A DNA stretch of 64,000 bases from Lyngbya sp. HA4199-MV5. GTDB taxonomy: Bacteria; Cyanobacteriota; Cyanobacteriia; Leptolyngbyales; Leptolyngbyaceae. The notes beneath the pieces were generated by a model that made no database searches, was not told where the DNA came from, and was given only the letters and a program-made list of their open reading frames with translations. The translations under genes were made by a program, and so were the position numbers. Shown piece by piece: positions 1 to 7,555 of this stretch. Location of the stretch: assembly GCA_019359375.1 (NCBI GenBank), contig JAHHHL010000008.1, forward strand, positions 120,751 to 184,750. The letters run 5' to 3'. Within the stretch, counting starts at the first letter, position 1. Each line of letters begins with the position of its first letter.

Positions 1-2
1 AA

Positions 3-374
3 GCCGTGGAAGTCGCTGCGATCGGGGGTGCTACAGGGCTGGGCATGGCAGATGTATTTGGGTCGCTTTCAGTAGGTAAGCAAGCCGATCTGGTGCTGTA
101 CGACTTAAAAAATCTTTCGCTGTTGCCGCGCACCGATCCAATTGGTCTCCTGGTGCTGGGTCGCCCTACGCAAGCCGTGGATAGCGTTTGGGTAAGGGGC
201 GATCGCATCATTGCAAATGGCAACGTTACCACCATCAATGTCGATGACCTGCGGCAAACCTTATTCGATCGCAGTCAGTGGATTACCAATCGCCAATCAA
301 CCAAAATTGCTGAAGTAGAAGCGCATTATCGATCGGTGATGAACTTGCCAGCGCAGATACAGGGATATTCGTGA
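3..374 (+). CDS. Amidohydrolase family protein, C-terminal fragment (gene enters from the left edge)
   Basis: The reading frame is open from the first bases, so only the last ~124 residues are present. The stretch LSVGKQADLVLYD is the usual return from the TIM barrel to the beta-sandwich in metal-dependent amidohydrolases of the cytosine/guanine/atrazine deaminase type, and VDSVWVRGDRIIANG is the following sandwich strand pair. The metal ligands lie outside the window, so the substrate cannot be told; 8-oxoguanine deaminase or a similar aminohydrolase is possible. The gene ends in TGA directly before a repeat-filled spacer. Confidence 0.75.
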   Translation, partial: AVEVAAIGGATGLGMADVFGSLSVGKQADLVLYDLKNLSLLPRTDPIGLLVLGRPTQAVDSVWVRGDRIIANGNVTTINVDDLRQTLFDRSQWITNRQSTKIAEVEAHYRSVMNLPAQIQGYS

Positions 375-635
375 TGAGGGCAGAAGGCAGGAGGCAGAAG
401 GCAGAAGCAGGGGGAGCAGAGGGGAAGGGGGAGCAGAGGGAGAAGGGAGAAGAGTTATGAGTTTTTGATTTTTGAGTGAATTGAGCGGTCAGCGATCAGC
501 TTTTTAGCCTTTAGCCTTTTCTGACTCCTGACCGCTAGATTTTGAGTTTTGAACTGAGCTTCCTCTGCTTCCCCTACTCCCCCTGCCTCCCCTGCTTTCC
601 CCACTCCCCACTCCCTACTCCCCACTCCCCACCCC
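375..635. repeat. Intergenic modular repeat: GA-rich arm, central AT-rich words, TC-rich arm
   Basis: The spacer starts with reiterated GGCAGAAGGCAG/GGGGAGCAGAGGG words (about 378-452). It continues with GAATTGAGCGGTCAGCGATC and TTTTTAGCCTTTAGCC (about 476-520) and ends with CCCCTACTCCCCCTGCC-like runs (555-632). The two ends are imperfectly complementary, so a transcript through it could fold back. The same words in the same order recur in many spacers of this window. Confidence 0.8.
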
Positions 636-1496
636 ATGCGAGCCAAGATACGCGATACCGAAATCTACTTTGATATTGAAGGTGCAGGGCTGGTACCAGA
701 TGGCAAGCGGATGCGGGAAAAGCCTGTGGCGTTTCTCATTCACGGAGGCCCGGGAGCCGATCACACCTCGTTTAAGCCCACGTTGTCGCCGCTGAGCCGG
801 AAGATGCAGTTGGTTTACTTTGATCATCGCGGTCAGGGTAGATCGGCACGGGGTGCAAAAGAAACCTACACGCTGGACAATAACGTTGAGGATATGGAAG
901 CCCTTCGTCAGCACCTTGGCTTGGATCAAATTGTGGTGATTGGGGCATCCTATGGCGGTATGGTGGCGTTGACGTATGCCAGTCGCTATCCTCAGAACGT
1001 GTCCCATCTTATTGCGATCGTCACTGTACCCGACTACCGCTTTCTCGATCGGGCAAAAGAAATTCTGGCAGAGCGGGGAACAGAGGAACAAAAGGCGATC
1101 GCTCAACGCTTGTGGGACGGCAACTTTGAGAACGAAGAGCAATTGCGCGAGTACTTCATGGTCACGCGATCGCTCTATTCCATCACCTACGATCCAGACT
1201 CGCCCCCCAAAGCCTGGGAGCGTGCCATTCTTTCACCCGATGCCATCAATATCGCCTTTGGCGGTTTTCTGCGCACATACGACGTTCGGGACGAGTTGCA
1301 TAAAATTACCGCACCCACACTGGTGATCGGCGCACGGCACGATTGGATCTGTCCGCCCGAATTTTCAGAAGCAATCGCCAAAGCCATCCCCAACGCTGAC
1401 TTGCGAATTTTTGAAAATAGCGGTCATGCCATTCGTGCCGATGAGCCAGAAGCCTTGCTGGACGCGATCTCAGGCTTCATCGTCTACAAACGGTAG
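636..1496 (+). CDS. Alpha/beta-fold hydrolase, proline iminopeptidase-like
   Basis: A 286-residue alpha/beta hydrolase. The oxyanion-hole motif HGGPG (about residues 37-41) is typical of the proline iminopeptidase group. YFDHRGQGRS follows near residues 61-70. The nucleophile elbow GASYGG places Ser at about 110, ARHDW supplies the acid near 234, and SGHAIR the catalytic His near 264. The cap is short. The protein is probably a cytoplasmic peptidase or esterase; the substrate cannot be told. The ATG lies directly after a TC-rich repeat, and no clear ribosome site is visible. There is no operon partner; the next gene is convergent. Confidence 0.85.
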   Translation: MRAKIRDTEIYFDIEGAGLVPDGKRMREKPVAFLIHGGPGADHTSFKPTLSPLSRKMQLVYFDHRGQGRSARGAKETYTLDNNVEDMEALRQHLGLDQIVVIGASYGGMVALTYASRYPQNVSHLIAIVTVPDYRFLDRAKEILAERGTEEQKAIAQRLWDGNFENEEQLREYFMVTRSLYSITYDPDSPPKAWERAILSPDAINIAFGGFLRTYDVRDELHKITAPTLVIGARHDWICPPEFSEAIAKAIPNADLRIFENSGHAIRADEPEALLDAISGFIVYKR

Positions 1497-1508
1497 CCAA
1501 CCGCAAAC

Positions 1509-1925
1509 CTACTGAAGGCGCTGCGTAATCCAGATTGGTTCGCCATCGTCATCGGTTGACAATCGTGCCAACCGCCAGGTTTTGCCCTCTTTTTGTCGCT
1601 GTAAATAGACATCAAACGGGTTTTGCTGTTCTGTCACCTGACGTGTTGGTAGCTTGATGGTGGCGTTGTAGGTGCCTTGTATCCGGTACGCGCCTAATCC
1701 CTCGATCGTCAATGGCGTTTGGGCTTGAATCAACACTCGCTTGATGGTGAGATCAGTCGGTTGCACGGTCAAACGGAGTTGCTGATTGAGTGCAGCCTGG
1801 GTTTCATGCAATTGTTGCACGATCGCTTGTTCCACCAAATGACGACTGGGTGCTCCGATCGACCCACATCCCGTCAGAAAAATCACCAACACGATCGCCC
1901 ATAGCCCGTTCCAGACCCTGTGCAT
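1509..1925 (-). CDS. Small putative lipoprotein of unknown function
   Basis: A 138-residue protein with a lipoprotein signal: a positively charged start (MHRVW), a hydrophobic stretch, and a lipobox LTGC with the modified Cys near residue 20. The mature part predicts as alpha/beta and has no motif I recognise. The frame is open up to 2057, but that extension is encoded by the pyrimidine-rich repeat and would bury the signal peptide, so the ATG at 1925 is chosen. It is convergent with the hydrolase at 636-1496, with a 12-bp gap. Confidence 0.65.
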   Translation of the reverse strand: MHRVWNGLWAIVLVIFLTGCGSIGAPSRHLVEQAIVQQLHETQAALNQQLRLTVQPTDLTIKRVLIQAQTPLTIEGLGAYRIQGTYNATIKLPTRQVTEQQNPFDVYLQRQKEGKTWRLARLSTDDDGEPIWITQRLQ

Positions 1926-1974
1926 CCTAACGCCCTCTACAAACTGCTTCCCAGCGCTAGTATACGATCGGACG

Positions 1975-2115
1975 GTAGATGGGAGAAAGGCAGAGGGCAG
2001 AAGGTGGGGAAGTGGAGGAGGCAGGGGAAGCGGAAAAACGAAAAGCACATGCTGCATTTAACTCAAAACGCTTACTTCTCACCCCTCACTCCTCACCCCC
2101 TTACCCAGTTTCTCG
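1975..2115. repeat. Intergenic GA-rich/TC-rich repeat
   Basis: GGGAGAAAGGCAGAGGGCAG-like words (1980-2045) are followed by CTCACCCCTCACTCCTCACC (about 2078-2110). This is the same family as the spacer at 375-635, in a shortened form between two divergent genes. Confidence 0.7.
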
Positions 2116-2221
2116 ACTCCATCGCTCAATTTATTCCCTGCGTAAGATGCCTTGCTGCATTCGCTCATCAGAAGATGCTGCCATATTATTTTTTGGCTTG
2201 GTGCCATCTTAAAGGGACATT

Positions 2222-3883
2222 ATGGCAAGTGCTATTGAGTTTAGTTTGTTTGCACCTTATAACAAAGAAGTGGCTCTGACTGGCTCGTTTTCAGATTGGG
2301 AAGCGTTGCCTATGAAAAAGGGTAAGGATGGGTTTTTTCGAGTCAGCGTTGACTTAGAAGATGGCGTTTATCACTATAAGTTTCGGGTGCGATCGAAAAG
2401 CTGGTTTTTTGAACCGGATCAATGGGTTGATGTCACCGATCCCTATGCAACGGATGTCGATGGAAATAGCAGTGAAGAAAATGGCATCGTTCGCATTAAA
2501 GGGGGAAAACGGATTGTTGATACGTATGTCTGGCAGCATGATGATAAGCCCCTACCTGCCGATCATGAACTGGTGATCTATGAGCTGCATGTGGCTGATT
2601 TTTCGGGTGGAGAAGACGATAAAAAGGCGCGAGGACAGTACAAACACGTCGTTGAGAAATTAGATTATTTATGCGATTTGGGCATTAATGCGATCGAACT
2701 CATGCCCATCAAAGAATATCCAGGTAGCTATAGCTGGGGCTACAATCCTCGTCATTTCTTTGCCGCTGAAACAAGCTATGGCTCAAGTAGAGATTTAAAG
2801 AAACTCATTGATGCGTGTCATGCCAGAGGCATTCGCGTGCTCATGGATGGCATTTATAACCATTCTGAATCGTCCTGTCCACTCACCCAAATTGATCACG
2901 ACTATTGGTACCACCACGAACCCCGTGATCCCGATAACAACTGGGGACCAGAATTTAACTACGAGCATTACGACGAGAACCTGGAAACTTATCCTGCTCG
3001 ACGGTTCTCTGGTGATGCAGTGCGGTATTGGACTGAGGAATACCACATTGATGGCATTCGCTTTGATGCAGCACGACAAATCGCCAACTATGACTTCATG
3101 CATTGGGTGGTTGAGGAAGCGAAACAGGCAGCAGGTGCCAAACCGTTCTATACCGTCGCGGAACACATCCCTGAAACGCCCAGCATTACGAATGTGGATG
3201 GTCCGATGGACGGGTGCTGGCACGACAGCTTCTACCACTGCATTCTGGAACACATTTGCGGAGACACCTTTGATTTAGAACGGCTGAAAGACGTGCTCGA
3301 TGCCAAACGACAAGGCTTTATGGGCGCAACGAATATCGTGAATTATCTGACCAACCACGACCACAACCATGTGATGGCAGAACTGGGCGATCGCGAGATC
3401 TTAGGTGAAGAAGCGTTCCGTCGTGTGAAACTCGGTGTCGCTTTACTGATGACCGCAATGGGTGTCCCGCTGCTCTGGATGGGAGAAGAGTTTGGTGAAT
3501 ATAAGTACAAGACGATCGACCAGGCAAAAATCGACTGGACACTGTTGGGCGGTGACTTAAACCAGGCACTATTGGGGTATTACAAGGGGTTGATTAACCT
3601 GCGGAAAGAAAATCACGCCCTCTACACCGAAAACATCGAGTTTTTCCACGAGAATCCCGACGCTAAAGTGATTGCCTACACCCGCTGGAATGACGAAGGC
3701 TCTCGTGTAGTGGTGGTCGCTAACTTCTCTGACCAGTTCCTCGGCGGCTATGAAGTGCCTGATTTTCCTGAAAATGGCACCTGGCATGAGTGGACAGGCA
3801 ACTACGATGTTGAGTCTGGCGATCGCAGCTTGGCGATCGATGTCGGACCGTTTGAAGCGAAGGTGTTGGTGTGGCAAGGGTGA
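2222..3883 (+). CDS. GH13 alpha-glucan enzyme with N-terminal CBM48 (branching/debranching type)
   Basis: A 553-residue glycoside hydrolase. Residues about 5-95 form a CBM48-like beta-sandwich (TGSFSDW, GVYHYKF), which binds glucans in branching and debranching enzymes. A GH13 barrel follows: VIYELHVADFSGG, LGINAIELMP, GIRVLMDGIYNHS, then GIRFDAAR with the nucleophile Asp near 281, VAEHIPE with the acid Glu near 314, and TNHDH with the transition-state Asp near 379. The C-terminal beta domain ends in FEAKVLVWQG. The protein is shorter than classical GlgB, and I cannot tell branching from hydrolytic activity. AAAGGGAC precedes the ATG. A role in glycogen metabolism is inferred; the debranching-type GH133 gene at 43.5 kb is unlinked. 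Confidence 0.85.
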   Translation: MASAIEFSLFAPYNKEVALTGSFSDWEALPMKKGKDGFFRVSVDLEDGVYHYKFRVRSKSWFFEPDQWVDVTDPYATDVDGNSSEENGIVRIKGGKRIVDTYVWQHDDKPLPADHELVIYELHVADFSGGEDDKKARGQYKHVVEKLDYLCDLGINAIELMPIKEYPGSYSWGYNPRHFFAAETSYGSSRDLKKLIDACHARGIRVLMDGIYNHSESSCPLTQIDHDYWYHHEPRDPDNNWGPEFNYEHYDENLETYPARRFSGDAVRYWTEEYHIDGIRFDAARQIANYDFMHWVVEEAKQAAGAKPFYTVAEHIPETPSITNVDGPMDGCWHDSFYHCILEHICGDTFDLERLKDVLDAKRQGFMGATNIVNYLTNHDHNHVMAELGDREILGEEAFRRVKLGVALLMTAMGVPLLWMGEEFGEYKYKTIDQAKIDWTLLGGDLNQALLGYYKGLINLRKENHALYTENIEFFHENPDAKVIAYTRWNDEGSRVVVVANFSDQFLGGYEVPDFPENGTWHEWTGNYDVESGDRSLAIDVGPFEAKVLVWQG

Positions 3884-3884
3884 G

Positions 3885-4080
3885 GGATGAAGGCGGGAGG
3901 CAGACGGCAGAAGGATGAAGGCTAAAGGCTAAAAAGTTGTTAGTTGTTGGTTGTTGGTTTTTAGAATAAGTCTGGACAGTTGACGGCTGATGGCTGATGG
4001 CTGACTGCTAATAGCTGGTAGCTGCCTCTCTTGTCCCCCTGCTTCCTCCGCTTCCCCTGCTTCCCCTGCCGCCTGCTCCC
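3885..4080. repeat. Intergenic modular repeat
   Basis: GA-rich start (GGCGGGAGGCAGACGGCAG), then AAGGCTAAAAAGTTGTTAG and TTGTTGGTTGTTGGTTTTTAG, then GACGGCTGATGGCTGATGG, then CTTCCTCCGCTTCCCCTGC. It belongs to the window-wide spacer repeat family. Confidence 0.7.
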
Positions 4081-4174
4081 GTTCAAGTGCCTCAACAAAC
4101 TTGCCAGATCACCCGTTTCGCTGTGGTAAGATAATAGACTGCGACTCTATATCAACCAGGAAGACTTACGAGAC

Positions 4175-4444
4175 ATGCCTCTGCTGCAACAGCGCAAACA
4201 AGAACTCATTTCTGACTACCAGGTTCACGAAACGGATACTGGTTCTGCGGACGTTCAGGTCGCCATGCTGACCGAGCGTATCAACCGCTTGAGCGAACAC
4301 CTCAAGACCAACAAAAAAGACCACGCCTCCCGTAAAGGGTTGCTGCGGATGATTGGCTTGAGAAAGCGGCTCTTGTCCTATATTCAAAAGCAAGACAACG
4401 CTCGCTATCGGGCACTCATCACGCGGTTGGGTATTCGTGGCTAA
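4175..4444 (+). CDS. rpsO: 30S ribosomal protein S15
   Basis: The 89-residue length and sequence match S15, a primary 16S rRNA-binding protein of the small-subunit platform. Diagnostic stretches are DTGSADVQVA (about 22-31), LTERINRLSEHLK, HASRKGLLRMIGLRKRLL (about 50-67) and the ending YRALITRLGIRG. The upstream sequence contains GGAAG before the ATG. The PAM68 gene begins 30 bp downstream on the same strand, so the two are probably cotranscribed. Confidence 0.98.
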   Translation: MPLLQQRKQELISDYQVHETDTGSADVQVAMLTERINRLSEHLKTNKKDHASRKGLLRMIGLRKRLLSYIQKQDNARYRALITRLGIRG

Positions 4445-4474
4445 ATACTGCGGCTAAACGAAGGATGGCTGTCT

Positions 4475-5002
4475 ATGACTGCGAAAAAGAAAAAAGCTCA
4501 GGGTGATGCCGCTCCTACGTCAAAGGAAGCGGCTACATCTCACGCGTTACCCTTTGAGCCTGTCCGTCAAAAGCAACCAAAGCCGACGGCTGCTCCAACT
4601 AGCCCAACTCCGGTAAGGCAATCTACCGTAACTAAGGGCAAGCAGTCACTTCAGGGTATGCCAAGCGCTTCTAGTATTCCAGAGGTGATCAACCGCCGGA
4701 TGGTCAGCCGAGCGGTCTTCTTTTGTGGCATTCCGACCGCGTGTGCCATCCTGACCTTTGTGGGTAGCTACTTTGCGATCGCCAACGACCTGTTCAAGCC
4801 ACCAAATGCGGCTGTTCTACTGGTCAGTTTAGGCTTCTTTGGGCTGGGTGTGCTGGGATTAAGCTATGGTCCCCTCTCTGCCTGCTGGGATGAGGAGCGC
4901 GTGGGGAACGCTTTAGGCTTTGACGAATTTAAATTGAATTTTGGGCGGCTTCGAGACTCCTGGCGTGCTGCGCAAGCGACGAAGGACGCTTCATCCGATT
5001 GA
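4475..5002 (+). CDS. PAM68-family photosystem II assembly protein
   Basis: A 175-residue protein with a lysine/proline-rich, probably disordered N terminus (MTAKKKKAQG). Two membrane segments follow (about 83-103 and 113-133), and then a conserved tail with LSYGPLSACWDEERVG and a Leu/Phe-rich end. This is the layout of the PAM68 family (DUF3464), which in cyanobacteria and plants assists photosystem II reaction-centre assembly in the thylakoid membrane. It sits directly behind rpsO, probably in the same transcript. The family call rests on remembered conserved features. Confidence 0.85.
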   Translation: MTAKKKKAQGDAAPTSKEAATSHALPFEPVRQKQPKPTAAPTSPTPVRQSTVTKGKQSLQGMPSASSIPEVINRRMVSRAVFFCGIPTACAILTFVGSYFAIANDLFKPPNAAVLLVSLGFFGLGVLGLSYGPLSACWDEERVGNALGFDEFKLNFGRLRDSWRAAQATKDASSD

Positions 5003-5039
5003 TCGCTCGTTGATCTACGCATAGTAGGGACGTATCACC

Positions 5040-6101
5040 ATGATTGTGGTCATGAAAATTGGCTCTCCAGAAGCCGAAATTACTCGCCTCACCGACGAAT
5101 TTTCTAGCTGGAATTTGAATCCAGAGAAGATCGTGGGCAAACACAAAGTCGTGATTGGCTTGGTTGGCGATACCGTGGACATGGATCCCCTCCAAATTCA
5201 GGAGACTAGCCCCTGGATTGAGCAGGTGCTGCGCGTTGAGAAACCATACAAGCGCACCAGTCGGGAGTATCGTCACGGCGAGTCAAGTGAAGTCCTTGTT
5301 TCTACGCCAAATGGCACGATCGCGTTTGGAGAACATCATCCCCTCGTGGTAGTAGCAGGACCGTGCTCCGTCGAGAACGAGGAGATGATTGTTGAAACGG
5401 CACGGCGGGTAAAAGCAGCAGGCGCACAGTTTCTACGTGGTGGCGCATTCAAGCCTCGAACATCGCCCTACGCGTTTCAGGGACATGGCGAAAGTGCGTT
5501 GGAACTGCTGGTAGCCGCACGCGAAGCTACAGGTCTGGGAATTATCACCGAATTGATGGATGCAGCAGACTTGAATGTGGTGGGAGAGGTTGCGGATGTT
5601 ATTCAGATTGGCGCTCGCAACATGCACAACTTCTCACTGTTGAAAAAGGTTGGTGCTCAAGATAAGCCAGTGTTGCTCAAGCGGGGTATGTCTGCCACGA
5701 TCGAAGAATGGCTGATGGCGGCTGAGTACATTCTCGCGGCTGGCAATCCAAACGTGATTTTCTGTGAACGCGGCATTCGCACGTTTGACAACAAGTATGC
5801 GCGAAATACGCTGGATCTCTCGGTCGTTCCAGTGCTGCGATCGCTCACGCACCTGCCGATTATGATTGATCCAAGCCACGGCACCGGGCGATCGGAATAC
5901 GTCCCGTCGATGGCGATGGCGGCGATCGCAGCAGGTACAGATTCTTTGATGATTGAAGTCCACCCCAATCCCAAAAAAGCTCTCTCTGACGGACCGCAAT
6001 CACTCACACCAGAACGGTTCGATCAGTTGATGCAAGAGCTTTCTGTCATTGGTAAAGCGGTAGGACGTTGGACTGTCGAGCCCGTAACGGCTAGCGTTTA
6101 G
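5040..6101 (+). CDS. aroF: 3-deoxy-7-phosphoheptulonate synthase (DAHP synthase, type I-beta)
   Basis: This enzyme condenses phosphoenolpyruvate with erythrose 4-phosphate, the first step of the shikimate pathway. The 353-residue protein has an N-terminal ferredoxin-like domain (about 1-85, [14 protein letters not shown]), typical of the I-beta class and often regulatory. The barrel has AGPCSVEN (about 105-112), [42 protein letters not shown] and the metal-binding [10 protein letters not shown] near 282-291. Full length. It follows PAM68 on the same strand after 37 bp. A short hairpin lies just past the stop. Confidence 0.95.
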   Translation: MIVVMKIGSPEAEITRLTDEFSSWNLNPEKIVGKHKVVIGLVGDTVDMDPLQIQETSPWIEQVLRVEKPYKRTSREYRHGESSEVLVSTPNGTIAFGEHHPLVVVAGPCSVENEEMIVETARRVKAAGAQFLRGGAFKPRTSPYAFQGHGESALELLVAAREATGLGIITELMDAADLNVVGEVADVIQIGARNMHNFSLLKKVGAQDKPVLLKRGMSATIEEWLMAAEYILAAGNPNVIFCERGIRTFDNKYARNTLDLSVVPVLRSLTHLPIMIDPSHGTGRSEYVPSMAMAAIAAGTDSLMIEVHPNPKKALSDGPQSLTPERFDQLMQELSVIGKAVGRWTVEPVTASV

Positions 6102-6118
6102 TGCAGCTTCAAGCTGCA
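6102..6118 (+). terminator. Hairpin just after aroF
   Basis: TGCAGCTTCAAGCTGCA forms a perfect inverted repeat immediately behind the stop codon. It is followed by TTGTTGA, a weak T-tract only. It may be a terminator or an mRNA-end stabiliser. Confidence 0.4.
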
Positions 6119-6278
6119 TTGTTGACTGTGGAGCGGCTTCAAAGGTTTCTCTTGGCTTGATCACACACCCGACACCAGATTAATACCTGCTAACTTGCTC
6201 TCGGTAGGCTCATTCATCTTCTTGCTGAGGTACAGTCTTACTAAGGTACAGTCATAGAGCACTCCTATCGTTCACTCT

Positions 6279-6626
6279 TTGCCTGTGGATTACCAAACCG
6301 CTCGGAGTCTGCTGGTTAACCAAGGAACAGCGGCAGACCACAATCCAGACGCGCTCCTAACCCGTCTGAAGCAAGGACAGCCCCCCATTCCTGGTCAAAT
6401 CACCTCAATTTTGCTGGCGCTGAAAGTGGTGTTTGAGTCGCTTAGAGAGAGTTCTACGTTTGAGCGAGAATTAGCTTGCTCGTTGCACCTCCTGGCAAGC
6501 GATAGTCGGCAAGCGTTTGAACAGGGTCAACAAGCTGAGATCGACTGGCCCCCGTTACTAGATGAAGACCTCAGCCGGATTGCCGCAGCAGTGAAAAGTA
6601 TTTTTATGGGTGAATGGCAGGGGTAG
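6279..6626 (+). CDS. Conserved hypothetical protein, helical
   Basis: A 115-residue protein of mostly helical, acidic character. It has no signal peptide, no membrane span and no motif I recognise. The first possible start is TTG at 6279, with GTG at 6285 (GTGGATTAC) as an alternative; no ATG precedes the conserved-looking VDYQTARSLLV. Protein-like codon use and HIP1-rich flanks suggest it is real. It lies between aroF and a convergent secreted-protein gene. Confidence 0.55.
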   Translation: MPVDYQTARSLLVNQGTAADHNPDALLTRLKQGQPPIPGQITSILLALKVVFESLRESSTFERELACSLHLLASDSRQAFEQGQQAEIDWPPLLDEDLSRIAAAVKSIFMGEWQG

Positions 6627-6739
6627 GGGCTAGTTGTTAGTTTTTGGTTGTTAGAAGGAGCTAAAAACGAAAGATAGAGCCAGGAGGTAGAAGGCAGCAT
6701 AAACTCAAAATTTAGCCTTTATCCTTTATCCTTTCCTTC

Positions 6740-7330
6740 TTACCGATTGCGAAGTTCGGCTTCTAGCTTGGGCAGGTCATCTCTGAGAAAGACTGTGATT
6801 TTGCCAGTGTAGGCTAAGCCTGTTTTTTGTCGAGCAATCTCGAGCCAGTAGGCATACCGATCGCCCTCGCGGACTTCTCCTTGTAGGGCAGCGAGCAGCG
6901 GCGCGTCCCGATTAATGGATTGGTCGAGTGTTTTTGGCGTGGGATAAGTGTAAAGCGTTTTTGCCTGCGCGTAGTCCTGATAAACGGTGGGTCCGTAAAT
7001 CGCACGGAGGGCTTCTTGCAGTCGATCGCGAGTCACGCCATTCTGAATATCGAAAAACGAAATTTCTTCAGTACGGATGATGCCACCCGTTGAGCCAGAT
7101 GTGGCTCTGCCTACTTGCAGCGGGGATGCCGAGAACGTAAAACGTTGGGCAGGCGTATCGCTTTTACGCACCAGGAGCTTTTCGCCGCGAACAGGGCGCA
7201 GCGTTGGGTTTGCCTGAATCCAAACTACGGCTTCACTGGGTGTTTGCCCTGGCAATGCCTCAACTCGTCCCGCAAGTAAGCTAAGAGCAAGGCTTAATCC
7301 TACCGTGAAGCACCGCCGAGCCGATCGCAT
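6740..7330 (-). CDS. Secreted or periplasmic protein of unknown function
   Basis: A 196-residue protein with a Sec signal: MRSARR, a hydrophobic core, and cleavage plausibly after VEA near residue 26. The mature part has a polar alpha/beta pattern with no recognised motif. The frame is open to 7453, but 7381-7420 is the repeat CCCCTGACCCCTGACCC, so the N-terminal extension looks repeat-derived and 7330 is preferred. The gene is flanked by repeats on both sides and is convergent with the hypothetical gene at 6279. Confidence 0.6.
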   Translation of the reverse strand: MRSARRCFTVGLSLALSLLAGRVEALPGQTPSEAVVWIQANPTLRPVRGEKLLVRKSDTPAQRFTFSASPLQVGRATSGSTGGIIRTEEISFFDIQNGVTRDRLQEALRAIYGPTVYQDYAQAKTLYTYPTPKTLDQSINRDAPLLAALQGEVREGDRYAYWLEIARQKTGLAYTGKITVFLRDDLPKLEAELRNR

Positions 7331-7555
7331 CGTTTGGGGCAAAAAGTCTTGAGCCGCAGGTTTAGACCGAACCAACTCTGGCCCCTGACCCCTGACCCTT
7401 GCCCCCTGACCCTTGCCTAGCATTTTATTGAGCCGCCCCGTATTCTTGTTCATTGTCCGTAGCCTACTGATTAGCGTGAAGCCATCTTGCCATCACTTTC
7501 AATGTTTGGCACCGCAACGTTTTAAGTATTCACCTTTTGCAGGATTGAACGTCTG

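Noticed and set aside
615..1142. Long open frame antisense to the alpha/beta hydrolase
   Set aside because: It shadows a gene with intact catalytic motifs and shows no family features of its own.
4095..4140. Possible sigma-70-type promoter before rpsO (TTGCCA ... TAAGAT)
   Set aside because: The spacing between the two hexamers is about 20 bases, longer than usual, so the call is not supported.
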